A stretch of DNA of 64,000 nucleotides from Anaerolineae bacterium (GTDB lineage Bacteria > Chloroflexota > Anaerolineae > Aggregatilineales > Phototrophicaceae), in assembly GCA_020849765.1 (NCBI GenBank), contig JADLAY010000024.1, forward strand, positions 248,001 through 312,000, given 5' to 3'. Position numbers and translations under genes: made by a program. The notes below the pieces were generated by a model. That model saw only the letters and a program-made list of their open reading frames with translations, was not told the origin of the DNA and searched no databases. Position 1 is the stretch's first letter. Each line of letters begins with the position of its first letter. Below, piece after piece: positions 1 to 7,863 of the stretch.

Positions 1-1
1 C

Positions 2-133
2 GGGCGCTGGCAGTCCACGCTGTGGATGCAAACCGAACGCCAGGTCACATCGTTTGGCGAAGACGAGGCGGGCGAGCTGTACCTGATCGACTACAAGGGT
101 GAAATTCTGCGCCTGACGCGCATCGGTGGCTGA
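2..133 (+). CDS. PQQ-dependent sugar dehydrogenase-like protein, C-terminal fragment
   Basis: Only the last 43 codons are in the window; the gene begins upstream. The visible peptide reads through to TGA at 131-133 and contains SFGEDEAGELYLIDYKGEI followed by a short Leu/Arg tail. This is the usual last beta-propeller blade of glucose/sorbosone (PQQ-type) dehydrogenases, which are secreted six-bladed propellers oxidising sugars. The family call rests on this blade motif alone. The PQQ and calcium sites, signal peptide and substrate cannot be judged. There is no visible link to the carbamoyltransferase genes that follow. Confidence 0.6.
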   Translation, partial: GRWQSTLWMQTERQVTSFGEDEAGELYLIDYKGEILRLTRIGG

Positions 134-210
134 GTCGCAGGCTTGAGAATTCGCCGCGCTGCCATTAACATCATCTCAAATCCACTTGATGAGGGGGTTC
201 GACAGCCTTA

Positions 211-438
211 ATGAGTATTCTCCAGCTTGCCTGGCAGCGATTCAACGTGATGGCGCGCGCCCTCGGCGACATGCAGGGGCGAGTCATCGCGACAATCCTG
301 TATTTCAGCGCCATTCTGCCATTTGGTTTATTGATGCAGCTCTCCGATCATCCGTTCAAGAATGCGACCAAAGCGCCGCATTGGGACAAGCGCGAGCCGG
401 TCGAACATCAACTAGAAGCAGCGAAACGGCAAGGATAG
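211..438 (+). CDS. Small single-pass membrane protein upstream of carbamoyltransferase
   Basis: A 75-residue protein starting at ATG 211 behind a GAGGGGG stretch (191-197). It has one hydrophobic segment at about residues 25-44, a charged N-terminus and a Lys/Arg/Glu-rich C-terminal tail, so one membrane pass is likely. It ends 5 nt before the carbamoyltransferase start, so the two are almost certainly co-transcribed. I do not recognise a named domain. Its position, beside a NodU-type carbamoyltransferase and a DUF5989 protein, suggests a membrane partner or anchor for the enzyme. That role is inferred from context only. Confidence 0.7.
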   Translation: MSILQLAWQRFNVMARALGDMQGRVIATILYFSAILPFGLLMQLSDHPFKNATKAPHWDKREPVEHQLEAAKRQG

Positions 439-443
439 GGCAA

Positions 444-2228
444 ATGTATATTCTCGGCATTTCGTGCTTCTATCATGACGCGGCGGCGGCGCTGCTCAAG
501 GACGGTGTCCTGGTCGCAGCGGCGATGGAAGAACGCTTCTCACGCAAGAAGCATGACAACAGCTTCCCGAAACAGGCGATTGAGTTCTGTCTGAGCGAGG
601 CGGGTATCCAGGGTGGCGACATCGAGTACGCGGTCTTCTACGAGAAGCCGCTGGTCAAGCTCGAACGCATCCTCCTGAGTGTGCTCGGCACGTACCCGAA
701 ATCTGCCGGGGCCTGGCGCGAGGCGCTGACGAACTGGGTGCGCGACAAGCTGTGGATCAAGAGCGTGATCGGCAAGGAAGTCGGCATCGACTACAACAAG
801 ATCCTGTTCTGCGATCATCACATGAGCCACGCGGCCAGCGCTTTCTTCGCCAGTCCCTTCCGCGATGCCGCGGTGCTGACCATCGACGGTGTGGGCGAAT
901 GGACGACGACGACGCTCGGCAAGGCGAGCAGCTACTGGGTGGGCGAAGAGGGCGTCAACGATGTATCGTTGTTCGCCGAGCAGCGCTTCCCGCAAAGCCT
1001 CGGCCTGCTCTATTCCGCCTTCACGGCCTATCTGGGCTTCCACGTCAACAACGGCGAATACAAGGTCATGGGCATGGCGCCCTATGGCGAGGCGCGCTAT
1101 GTCGACAAGGTGCAGAAGCTGTACACGCTCAACCCTGAAGACGGCAGCTTCAGCCTGAACCTGGATTATTTCGCCTTCCCATACTCGGCAGAGAACACCT
1201 TCAACCAGCGCTTCATCGACCTGTTCGGGCCGGTGCGCCCGGCGGAAGACGACTTCTTCACCATGAAGACGAACCCGGAGCGCAGCGCCGAACGCGAGGC
1301 GATGGAACGTAACCAACGCTACGCGGACATCGCCGCCAGCATCCAGCAGGTGACGGAAGACTCGCTGATCGCGATGGCGAATTACCTGCACCGCGAGACG
1401 GGCCTCAAGCACCTGGTCATGGCGGGCGGTGTGGCGCTCAATACCAAGGCCAACTACCGCATCCTCAACGAGACGCCGTTCGACGAGATCTACATCCAGC
1501 CCGCCGCCGGTGACGATGGTGGGGCGCTCGGGGCGGCTTTGTGGGCCTGGCACGTCGTGCTCGGCAAGCCGCGCGAGTGGGTGATGCCGCACGCGTATTG
1601 GGGCAAGGGTTATAGCGACGCCGAGATCGTCGACTTCCTGCGCTCGAAAGACGCCCAGTTCGAACGTTATGACGACGACGACAGCAAGATGCTCGACCGG
1701 CTGGCCGACGACATGACGCAAGAGAAGGTGATCGGCTTCTTCCAGGGGCGTTTCGAGTGGGGCCCGCGCGCGCTGGGCAACCGCAGCATCCTGGCCGACC
1801 CGCGCTTCGAGCGCATGAAAGAGGTCGTCAACACCAAGATCAAGTTCCGCGAGCCGTTCCGCCCGTTCGCGCCGGTCATCCTGCGCGACCGTGCGCCGGA
1901 GTACTTCGATTATCCGGGCGTGGCCGAGCATGAGGCACCGCGTTACATGCTGATGGTGGCGCCGGTCAAGGAAGACAAGTGGGATCAGATTCAGGCCGTG
2001 TGCCACATGGGCACGGGACGTTTGCAGGCTATTGAGCGTGAGACCAATCCCCGCTATTATGGCCTGATTGAGCGGTTTGGCGAGTTGACGGGCGTCCCGG
2101 TCATCCTGAATACCTCGTTCAACCTGCGTGGCGAACCGATCGTCAACACGCCACAGGACGCCTGGAACACATTCCAGAACAGCGATATCGACATTCTGGC
2201 GTTGGGCCCGTTCGTGGTGAGAAAATAG
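444..2228 (+). CDS. Carbamoyltransferase, NodU/CmcH family
   Basis: A 594-residue enzyme of the family that moves a carbamoyl group from carbamoyl phosphate, through carbamoyl-adenylate, to a hydroxyl of a sugar or natural product. The N-terminal Kae1-like domain opens with MYILGISCFYHDAAAALL and carries the metal-binding cluster CDHHMSH (His125, His126, His129). The C-terminal YrdC-like domain has FEWGPRALGNRSILADPR near residue 437, then PFRPFAPVIL and NTSFNLRGEPIVNTP. The full family length is present. ATG 444 was chosen because it gives the canonical N-terminus; an in-frame extension to 186 would overlap the upstream gene. Neighbours are small membrane proteins, as in sxt- and polysaccharide-associated loci. 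The acceptor is unknown. Confidence 0.95.
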   Translation: MYILGISCFYHDAAAALLKDGVLVAAAMEERFSRKKHDNSFPKQAIEFCLSEAGIQGGDIEYAVFYEKPLVKLERILLSVLGTYPKSAGAWREALTNWVRDKLWIKSVIGKEVGIDYNKILFCDHHMSHAASAFFASPFRDAAVLTIDGVGEWTTTTLGKASSYWVGEEGVNDVSLFAEQRFPQSLGLLYSAFTAYLGFHVNNGEYKVMGMAPYGEARYVDKVQKLYTLNPEDGSFSLNLDYFAFPYSAENTFNQRFIDLFGPVRPAEDDFFTMKTNPERSAEREAMERNQRYADIAASIQQVTEDSLIAMANYLHRETGLKHLVMAGGVALNTKANYRILNETPFDEIYIQPAAGDDGGALGAALWAWHVVLGKPREWVMPHAYWGKGYSDAEIVDFLRSKDAQFERYDDDDSKMLDRLADDMTQEKVIGFFQGRFEWGPRALGNRSILADPRFERMKEVVNTKIKFREPFRPFAPVILRDRAPEYFDYPGVAEHEAPRYMLMVAPVKEDKWDQIQAVCHMGTGRLQAIERETNPRYYGLIERFGELTGVPVILNTSFNLRGEPIVNTPQDAWNTFQNSDIDILALGPFVVRK

Positions 2229-2296
2229 ACTTGCACGCGGTCGGCGGCGAAACTGCCGCACCATCGTTGTGTTGGGGATTTGAGGAGACAAACGAC

Positions 2297-2467
2297 ATGC
2301 GGGATTTGATGGCACGCCTCGGCATCTGGGGCGAACTGATGCAGTTCCTGTGGCGGCGCAAGCTGTACTGGCTGGTGCCGATGATCATCCTGATCGGCAT
2401 CTTCGCGCTGCTGCTGATCCTGGGCAGCAATCCTGTGACCGCGCCGTTCCTGTACCCACTGTTCTAG
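2297..2467 (+). CDS. DUF5989 family membrane protein
   Basis: A 56-residue protein starting at ATG 2297 with GAGGAGA (2282-2288) correctly placed; the in-frame TTG at 2231 is less likely. The N-terminus is a short amphipathic helix containing FLWRRKLYWLVP, followed by one strong transmembrane helix and the C-terminal motif APFLYPLF. This pattern fits DUF5989, a tiny family repeatedly found immediately after NodU-type carbamoyltransferases. Its molecular role is unknown. Conserved adjacency suggests that it recruits the carbamoyltransferase to the membrane or to an acceptor-handling partner, which is inference. Confidence 0.8.
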   Translation: MRDLMARLGIWGELMQFLWRRKLYWLVPMIILIGIFALLLILGSNPVTAPFLYPLF

Positions 2468-2477
2468 GATTGGCGTG

Positions 2478-2825
2478 ATGGACTCGATCTGGATTGCAGT
2501 CGCCGTCGGCATCGCCTTCGGCCTGTTCGTCGGCAGCCGCATCGCGAAACGCTCGGAACAAGATGACGCGATTTATGGCGGCGACAGTGCAAAGACACTG
2601 CACCGGCTGGCGTCGATCGCGCTCGGCGGCGCTTTTCCCGCCGGGCTGCTGACGATCTTCCTGGCGCACAGCGTCGTCAGCGGCATCGTGATGGGCTTCG
2701 CCTTTGTCGGGACGGCCTTCGTGCTGCTGATCCTGTTCGCGCTGGTCGAGAATGGGCCGCGCGCGATCGCGCTCGAAGACGACCAGGGTTGGACGGAAGA
2801 AAAGGCTCGCTCGTCGGGCCTGTGA
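2478..2825 (+). CDS. Small multi-pass membrane protein
   Basis: A 115-residue protein, 10 nt after the DUF5989 gene. ATG 2478 is preferred to the adjacent in-frame GTG 2475. Hydrophobic stretches at about residues 3-22, 45-65 and 70-95 suggest three membrane helices. The tail is charged and contains a DDQGWTEEKAR stretch. I do not recognise a family. Tight spacing places it in the same transcription unit as the carbamoyltransferase, and a 9-bp hairpin after its stop (2839-2861) probably ends that unit. Confidence 0.65.
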   Translation: MDSIWIAVAVGIAFGLFVGSRIAKRSEQDDAIYGGDSAKTLHRLASIALGGAFPAGLLTIFLAHSVVSGIVMGFAFVGTAFVLLILFALVENGPRAIALEDDQGWTEEKARSSGL

Positions 2826-2838
2826 GTTTGATTTGACC

Positions 2839-2861
2839 AGGAGATGACTGCTTCATCTCCT
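2839..2861 (+). terminator. Stem-loop after the carbamoyltransferase module
   Basis: AGGAGATGA pairs perfectly with TCATCTCCT around a 5-nt loop. A weak T-containing stretch follows, not a full U-tract. It lies between the module and pheA, so it is a plausible transcript end. The missing U-tract lowers confidence. Confidence 0.5.
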
Positions 2862-2895
2862 CTATTGAGTTTCTGCGCAGACGGGAGCGATTGTC

Positions 2896-3735
2896 TTGGC
2901 GACCACGGTAGCATTCCAGGGGATTAAGGGCGCGAATTCTGAGTTGGCGATCCGGCAGCATCTCGGCGATAAGGTCGAAACGCTGCCGTGCGAATCACTG
3001 GCGGACTTGTTTGAGGCGCTCAATACCCAGCAGGTCGAGTACGCGCTGCTGCCGATTGAAAACGCGCTGGCGGGCGCGGTCGCCCAGGCGTATGAGTTAT
3101 TGATGGATTCGGATCTGCGCATTCAGGCGGACGTGATCCTGCACGTGCATCATGCGCTGCTGGCGCCAAGCGGCGTCAAGCTCAAGGATTTGAAGGTCGT
3201 GCGCTCGCACCCGCAGGCACTGGCGCAGTGTGAGCAGTTCCTGCGCCGCCACAAGCTGCAGCCGATTGCCTGGTACGATACCGCCGGGGCGGCCCACGAC
3301 CTGGCGCAAGAAGCGATCCGAGATGGCGTCGGCGTGCTGGCGACTGAACTGGCAGGCGAGTTATATGGGCTGGACGTGCTGGAGAGTCAGGTCGAAGACG
3401 TTCCGTTCAACTTCACACGCTTTTTTCTGCTAGGCCACGATGAGCCTCAAAGAGCTGAGTACAACAAGACGTCGATCGTGTTCGCGACGCGCCATCATCC
3501 GGGCGCGCTCTATGAATGCCTGGGCGAATTCGCCACGCGCGGCATCAACCTGACCAAGCTGGAATCGCGCCCGCGCCGCAATCGCCCGTGGGAGCCGGTC
3601 TTCTTCGCCGACTTCGAAGGGCATTGGCAAGATCCGGTGTGTATGGAAGCCGTGGCTCGCTTGCTACAGCGGGCGTCATTTGTCAAAATGTTGGGGTCAT
3701 ACCCGGCCTCGAAGACACAGTGGGTCGGAGACTGA
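2896..3735 (+). CDS. pheA: Prephenate dehydratase
   Basis: Converts prephenate to phenylpyruvate in phenylalanine synthesis. At 279 residues it has the monofunctional length, with no chorismate mutase domain. The catalytic dehydratase domain covers about residues 1-180 and carries the TRF motif in FNFTRFFLL (Thr174 catalytic). A C-terminal ACT domain carries LESRP (residues 222-226), the phenylalanine-binding signature that mediates feedback inhibition in this family. The start is TTG 2896 with GGGAGCG upstream; no ATG gives the conserved N-terminus. It is followed by asd, another amino-acid biosynthesis gene, after a 161-bp gap. Confidence 0.95.
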   Translation: MATTVAFQGIKGANSELAIRQHLGDKVETLPCESLADLFEALNTQQVEYALLPIENALAGAVAQAYELLMDSDLRIQADVILHVHHALLAPSGVKLKDLKVVRSHPQALAQCEQFLRRHKLQPIAWYDTAGAAHDLAQEAIRDGVGVLATELAGELYGLDVLESQVEDVPFNFTRFFLLGHDEPQRAEYNKTSIVFATRHHPGALYECLGEFATRGINLTKLESRPRRNRPWEPVFFADFEGHWQDPVCMEAVARLLQRASFVKMLGSYPASKTQWVGD

Positions 3736-3742
3736 GGATGAT

Positions 3743-3763
3743 GCTCAGTGCTCAGTGCTCAGT
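3743..3763. repeat. Three tandem copies of a 7-bp unit
   Basis: GCTCAGT is repeated exactly three times between pheA and asd. A 7-bp inverted repeat (CTACTTG at 3795-3801, CAAGTAG at 3812-3818) and a TTGACA (3833-3838) lie further downstream in the same gap. I found no convincing -10 for that TTGACA. Confidence 0.6.
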
Positions 3764-3896
3764 TGTTGAGGTTCGGGATTACAGTTGCCTGTGTCTACTT
3801 GATAAGAATGCCAAGTAGATAATGGATTGAGGTTGACAGTGTGGGTGGCCTCGACTTGAGGCGGAAAACAACGGGCAGAGAAGCAAAGGCAGAACG

Positions 3897-4997
3897 ATGC
3901 GCAAGATCAAAGTCGCTATCCTGGGCGCAACGGGGGCAGTCGGACAACGTTTCATCCAACTGCTCGAAAACCATCCCTGGTTCGAAATCCACGAGCTGAT
4001 TGGCAGCGACCGCAGCGCTGGCCGCACTTATGCCGAGGCGGCGCGCTGGGTGCTGGATGGTTCACCGCCGTCGACTGTGCGCGACAAGACCGTGCTGCCT
4101 TTGGATGCCGACTTTGAATCGCCGCTGGTGTTCTCCGCGCTGCCGAAGGAACCCGCCGTCGAGCGCGAACCGGCGCTGGCCGCTGCCGGGCACATCGTCT
4201 GCACGAATGCATCCGCGCATCGTATGGAAACGGACGTGCCGCTGCTGCTGCCGGAAGTCAACGCCGACCACGTCGGCCTGATCGAGGTGCAGCGGCGCAA
4301 GCGCGGTTGGACGACCGGCGCGTTGATCGCCAACTCCAACTGCACGGTGATGCCCGCGGTCATGTCGCTGGCGCCTTTGCGCGTCTTCGGCGTGGAGAAG
4401 GTGCATGCCGTCAGCATGCAGGCGATCAGCGGGGCAGGCTATCCCGGCGTCCCTTCGTTGGACATTCTGGATAACGTCATCCCATACATCGGCGGCAGCG
4501 AAGAAGAGAAGTTCCAGGAAGAAGCCCACAAAATGCTGGGCAGCCTGGAAGGTGACGAGGTGGTCGAGTTCCCGGCGATGGTCGGGGCGGCCTGCAATCG
4601 CGTACCGGTCGTCGATGGGCATCTGGTCGTCATCTCGGTCGGGCTGCGCGACAAGCCGTCGATGGACGAGATCATCGACGCCTGGGACAGCTACCGCGGC
4701 TCGTCGGACGTGATCGGGCTGCCGAGCGCGCCCGAACAGCCGTTGTATTACCTGCACGAGCACGACCGGCCGCAGCCGCGGCGCGACCGCAACGCGGGCA
4801 AAGGCATGAGCACGAGCATCGGACGCCTGCGCCCGTGCCCGATCCTGGATTACAAGTACGCCGCCCTGTCGCACAACACGATCCGCGGCGCGGCGGGCTG
4901 CAGCATCTTGAACGCGGAATTGCTCGCATCCAAGGGCTATTTCGACGTCTTCGAGTCGACTGTCACCGAAGCCGCAGGCATGAGCGCGGGCGATTAG
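3897..4997 (+). CDS. asd: Aspartate-semialdehyde dehydrogenase
   Basis: Reduces aspartyl-phosphate to aspartate semialdehyde, the branch point to lysine, threonine, methionine and diaminopimelate. The 366-residue protein has an N-terminal NADP-binding GATGAVGQ loop (residues 10-17), the active-site Cys149 in NSNCTV, and the substrate/histidine region QAISGAGYPGVPSLDI. NSNCTVMP and the GAGYPG pattern place it in the archaeal/fungal-like ASADH group and not with the E. coli type. ATG 3897 lies behind an AAGGCAGAACG stretch. A hairpin with a T-run (5060-5093) follows. Confidence 0.95.
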   Translation: MRKIKVAILGATGAVGQRFIQLLENHPWFEIHELIGSDRSAGRTYAEAARWVLDGSPPSTVRDKTVLPLDADFESPLVFSALPKEPAVEREPALAAAGHIVCTNASAHRMETDVPLLLPEVNADHVGLIEVQRRKRGWTTGALIANSNCTVMPAVMSLAPLRVFGVEKVHAVSMQAISGAGYPGVPSLDILDNVIPYIGGSEEEKFQEEAHKMLGSLEGDEVVEFPAMVGAACNRVPVVDGHLVVISVGLRDKPSMDEIIDAWDSYRGSSDVIGLPSAPEQPLYYLHEHDRPQPRRDRNAGKGMSTSIGRLRPCPILDYKYAALSHNTIRGAAGCSILNAELLASKGYFDVFESTVTEAAGMSAGD

Positions 4998-5059
4998 TCA
5001 TCCGGCGCGACGTGTCGGCAGGCGACACATCAACTGAAGCATTATCGCGTGATAAACAG

Positions 5060-5093
5060 AACCCGCGTAGCCAAATGAGCAGGCGCGGGTTTT
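5060..5093 (+). terminator. Rho-independent terminator after asd
   Basis: AACCCGCG (5060-5067) pairs with CGCGGGTT (5084-5091), followed by T residues. It lies between asd and the sqdB-like gene. Confidence 0.75.
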
Positions 5094-5129
5094 GAACTGA
5101 AGAACCAACAACCGAAAGCGGAGGTAGGG

Positions 5130-6332
5130 ATGCGTGTATTTATCGCCGGTATTGATGGATACCTGGGCTGGGCACTGGCACAGTATTTGACCGCGCGCGG
5201 TCATGAGGTCGCGGGCACGGACCGCTTCCTGCGGCGTGCGTGGGTCGAAGAGATGGGCAGCGCAAGTGCCATCCCGGTTTACAGCATGGAAGAACGCTTA
5301 CGCGCATTTGAAGAACATTATGGCAAACCCCTGAATTTCCGCGAGGGCGACCTGCTCGATTACCCATTCCTGCGCGGTTACCTGGAAGAGTTCCAGCCGG
5401 ATGCGATCGTGCACCTGGGCGAGATGCCGTCGGCGCCGTACTCGATGATCGATCAGGAGCACTCCGTCTTCACGCAGCATAACAACGTCATCGGCAGCCT
5501 GAATCTGCTGTGGGCGATGCGTGAAGTCTGCCCGGATGCGCACCTGGTCAAACTCGGCACGATGGGCGAATATGGCACGCCGAACGTCGATATCCCTGAA
5601 GGCTTCTTCGAGGTCGAATATCGCGGGCGCAAAGATCGCCTGCCGTTCCCGCGCCAGGCGGGCAGCTTCTATCACTGGAGCAAGGTCCACGACAGCGGCA
5701 ACACGATGTTCGCCTGCCGCATCTGGGGCCTGCGCTCGACCGACATCATGCAGGGCGTCGTCTTCGGCACGCGCATCGACGAAATGGGCGACGATCCGCG
5801 CCTGCGCAGCCGTCTCGATTTTGACCAGTGTTTCGGCACCGCGATCAACCGCTTCTGCTGCCAGGCCGCCATCGGCCACCCGCTGACGGTTTACGGGCGC
5901 GGCGGACAGACGCGCGGCTTCCTGCCACTGCGCGACTCGATGCAGTGCCTGACAATCGCGATTGAGAACCCGCCGGAGCGCGGCGAGTACCGCGTCTTCA
6001 ACCAGTTCGAAGAGTGCTACACGATCGAAGGGCTGGCGGAAAAAACGCGCGAAGCGGGGGCCGCCATCGGCCTCGACGTGCAGATCGAGCACTACGAGAA
6101 CCCGCGCACGGAGATGGACGAACACTACTACAACCCCGACCGCGAGCACCTGATCCGGCTCGGCTACAAGCCGACCCACGACGTGGTCGCCGAGATGAAG
6201 ATCATGCTCAAGGATTTGCTGGAGCACCGGGAACACCTGCTGAAATACAAGGACATCCTGGTGCCGGATATTCGCTGGGACGGTTCGCGCCGCCGGTCAC
6301 AGGTGATCGCGTCCGAAGCCGCCGTAAAATAA
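5130..6332 (+). CDS. sqdB: UDP-sulfoquinovose synthase (SqdB/SQD1-like)
   Basis: A short-chain dehydrogenase/epimerase-type enzyme that, in the SQD1/SqdB family, forms UDP-sulfoquinovose from UDP-glucose and sulfite for sulfolipid synthesis. The 400 residues match the family length. The Rossmann start is GIDGYLGWALA. LGTMGEYGTPNVDIPEG contains Thr144, and FYHWSKVHDS contains Tyr181 and Lys185, spaced like plant SQD1 Thr145/Tyr182/Lys186. GHPLTVYGRGGQTRGF and EYRVFNQFEE are also family signatures. A GGAGG sits 10 nt before ATG 5130. No sulfolipid glycosyltransferase is adjacent, so the final product (SQDG, a sulfonated glycan, or another sulfosugar) is open. Confidence 0.9.
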   Translation: MRVFIAGIDGYLGWALAQYLTARGHEVAGTDRFLRRAWVEEMGSASAIPVYSMEERLRAFEEHYGKPLNFREGDLLDYPFLRGYLEEFQPDAIVHLGEMPSAPYSMIDQEHSVFTQHNNVIGSLNLLWAMREVCPDAHLVKLGTMGEYGTPNVDIPEGFFEVEYRGRKDRLPFPRQAGSFYHWSKVHDSGNTMFACRIWGLRSTDIMQGVVFGTRIDEMGDDPRLRSRLDFDQCFGTAINRFCCQAAIGHPLTVYGRGGQTRGFLPLRDSMQCLTIAIENPPERGEYRVFNQFEECYTIEGLAEKTREAGAAIGLDVQIEHYENPRTEMDEHYYNPDREHLIRLGYKPTHDVVAEMKIMLKDLLEHREHLLKYKDILVPDIRWDGSRRRSQVIASEAAVK

Positions 6333-6363
6333 CCCGCAAGAGTCGGCCAACACGCTGCGAACA

Positions 6364-6400
6364 GGGGCACGACCATCGTGCCTCTTTCACCCCTTTTTAT
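6364..6400 (+). terminator. Terminator after sqdB-like gene
   Basis: GGCACGA (6366-6372) pairs with TCGTGCC (6376-6382) around a 3-nt loop and can be extended by two weaker pairs. TCTTTC and then a TTTTTATT run follow. Confidence 0.6.
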
Positions 6401-6432
6401 TCTCCATACTCGCGAATGAGGACAGCGCCGAG

Positions 6433-7749
6433 ATGACCGCGATCCAATTTATGCAATGGAACAAGCTCACCGCAGATGAGCGAGCACGCATCCTGCGCCG
6501 GGCAGAATCAGACATCACCAATCTGCTGCCGCTGGCCCAGGACGTGATCAACAAGGTGCGCACGAAGGGCAACAAGGCTGTCGTCGGCTATGCCCGCAAG
6601 TTCGATGCGCCGAATTTCCGCGCCAGCATGCTGCGCGCCAAACCGGCGGATTTCAAGGCCGCGCGCAAGGCGTTGAGCGCCGAAGTGATCGCGGCGATCG
6701 AGGCGGCACACGAGAACATCCAGCGCTTCCACGAAGAGCAGATGCCAGAGCCGATGTGGTTCACGCAGGTGAAGCCGGGCATGATGGCAGGCGAGAAGGT
6801 CTCACCGGTGACGAGCGCCGCGCTCTACGTGCCGCGTGGCAAAGGCGCCTTCCCGTCGGTCATGTTGATGCTGGCAACCCCGGCCAAGGTCGCGGGCGTG
6901 CCGCGTGTGGTCGTGGCGACGCCGCCGACGCCGGAGGGCAAAGCGGATGCCGCCTCGCTGGTCGCGGCGGAAGTATGCGGCATCGACGAGGTTTACGTGG
7001 TCGGCGGCATGCAGGCGATTGCGGCGCTCGCCTACGGCACCGAGACGATCCCGAAGGTGACGAAGATCATCGGGCCGGGGAGCAGTTACGTGAGCGCGGC
7101 CAAACGCGTCCTCTATGGCACGGTCGACGTCGGGCTGCCCGCCGGGCCGAGCGAGTCGATCATCCTGGCCGACGAGACGGCCGACCCGCGACTGGCGGCG
7201 CTCGATCTGCTGGTCGAGGCCGAGCACGGGCCGGACAGCGCGGCCATCTTCGTCACACACGATGAAGCGCTGGCGCACAAGGTGCATGAACTGCTGCCCG
7301 GTTACATCGCCGAACTGCCGGAGTGGCGGCGCAAATTCGTCGAGACGGTGCTCTCGAATTACGGCGGCGTCATGCTGACCGGCAGCCTGGAAGAATCGAT
7401 CCAGTTCGTCAACGACTACGCGCCGGAGCATCTCGAAGTGCTGACGGCGGAGCCGTTCGTGACACTGCAAAGCCTGCGCAACGCGGGTGAAATCCTGCTC
7501 GGCCACTACACACCGATCCCGACGGCCAACTATGCGCTCGGCCTGAACGCGATCCTGCCGACCGGCGGCTTCGCGCGCAGCTTCTCGTCGGTCAGCGTGT
7601 GGGACTTTCTCAAGCGCAGCGGCGTCGGCTACATGTCGCGCGAAGGTTATACGAATTTGCAGGGCACCGTCGCCACGCTGGCCGATTACGAGGACTTCCC
7701 GGCGCACGCGATGGCAATCCGCAAGCGCAACGAAGTGCTGGGCGTCTAG
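6433..7749 (+). CDS. Histidinol dehydrogenase-family protein, divergent
   Basis: A 438-residue, full-length HisD-fold protein. The NAD region (VVGGMQAIAALAYGTE, IIGPGSSYV, DVGLPAGPSES) and the catalytic pair in YAPEHLEV (Glu332-His333) are intact. Other HisD active-site positions differ. By alignment from memory to E. coli HisD, the zinc ligand Gln259 is Glu262, zinc ligand Asp360 is Asn366, and catalytic His367 is Ala373 (NYALGLNAILPTGG). His265 and His425 remain. It is therefore probably a dehydrogenase for a different amino-alcohol or diol, like other HisD paralogues such as the sulfopropanediol enzyme HpsN, and not the histidine enzyme. hisG/hisZ lie 2.7 kb away on the other strand. ATG 6433 gives the family N-terminus. 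Confidence 0.85.
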   Translation: MTAIQFMQWNKLTADERARILRRAESDITNLLPLAQDVINKVRTKGNKAVVGYARKFDAPNFRASMLRAKPADFKAARKALSAEVIAAIEAAHENIQRFHEEQMPEPMWFTQVKPGMMAGEKVSPVTSAALYVPRGKGAFPSVMLMLATPAKVAGVPRVVVATPPTPEGKADAASLVAAEVCGIDEVYVVGGMQAIAALAYGTETIPKVTKIIGPGSSYVSAAKRVLYGTVDVGLPAGPSESIILADETADPRLAALDLLVEAEHGPDSAAIFVTHDEALAHKVHELLPGYIAELPEWRRKFVETVLSNYGGVMLTGSLEESIQFVNDYAPEHLEVLTAEPFVTLQSLRNAGEILLGHYTPIPTANYALGLNAILPTGGFARSFSSVSVWDFLKRSGVGYMSREGYTNLQGTVATLADYEDFPAHAMAIRKRNEVLGV

Positions 7750-7863
7750 CGACGACGTCGATCTAATACACCGTCACCTCACCCCTGGCCCCCTCTCCGC
7801 ACGCAGAGAGGTGGAAGCACGAAGCAAGACAGGGTTGAGGATAGAGATGCCAAGTCAGACACA

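Noticed and set aside
540-2315. 591-codon open frame antisense to the carbamoyltransferase
   Set aside because: Shadow of a well-supported gene; no recognisable motif and no ribosome-binding site.
7785-7812. C-rich segment CACCTCACCCCTGGCC followed by a short CCTCTC/GAGAGG inverted repeat, possible dispersed repeat
   Set aside because: It looks like a common intergenic repeat type, but no second copy is in the window, so I cannot support it as a repeat family member.
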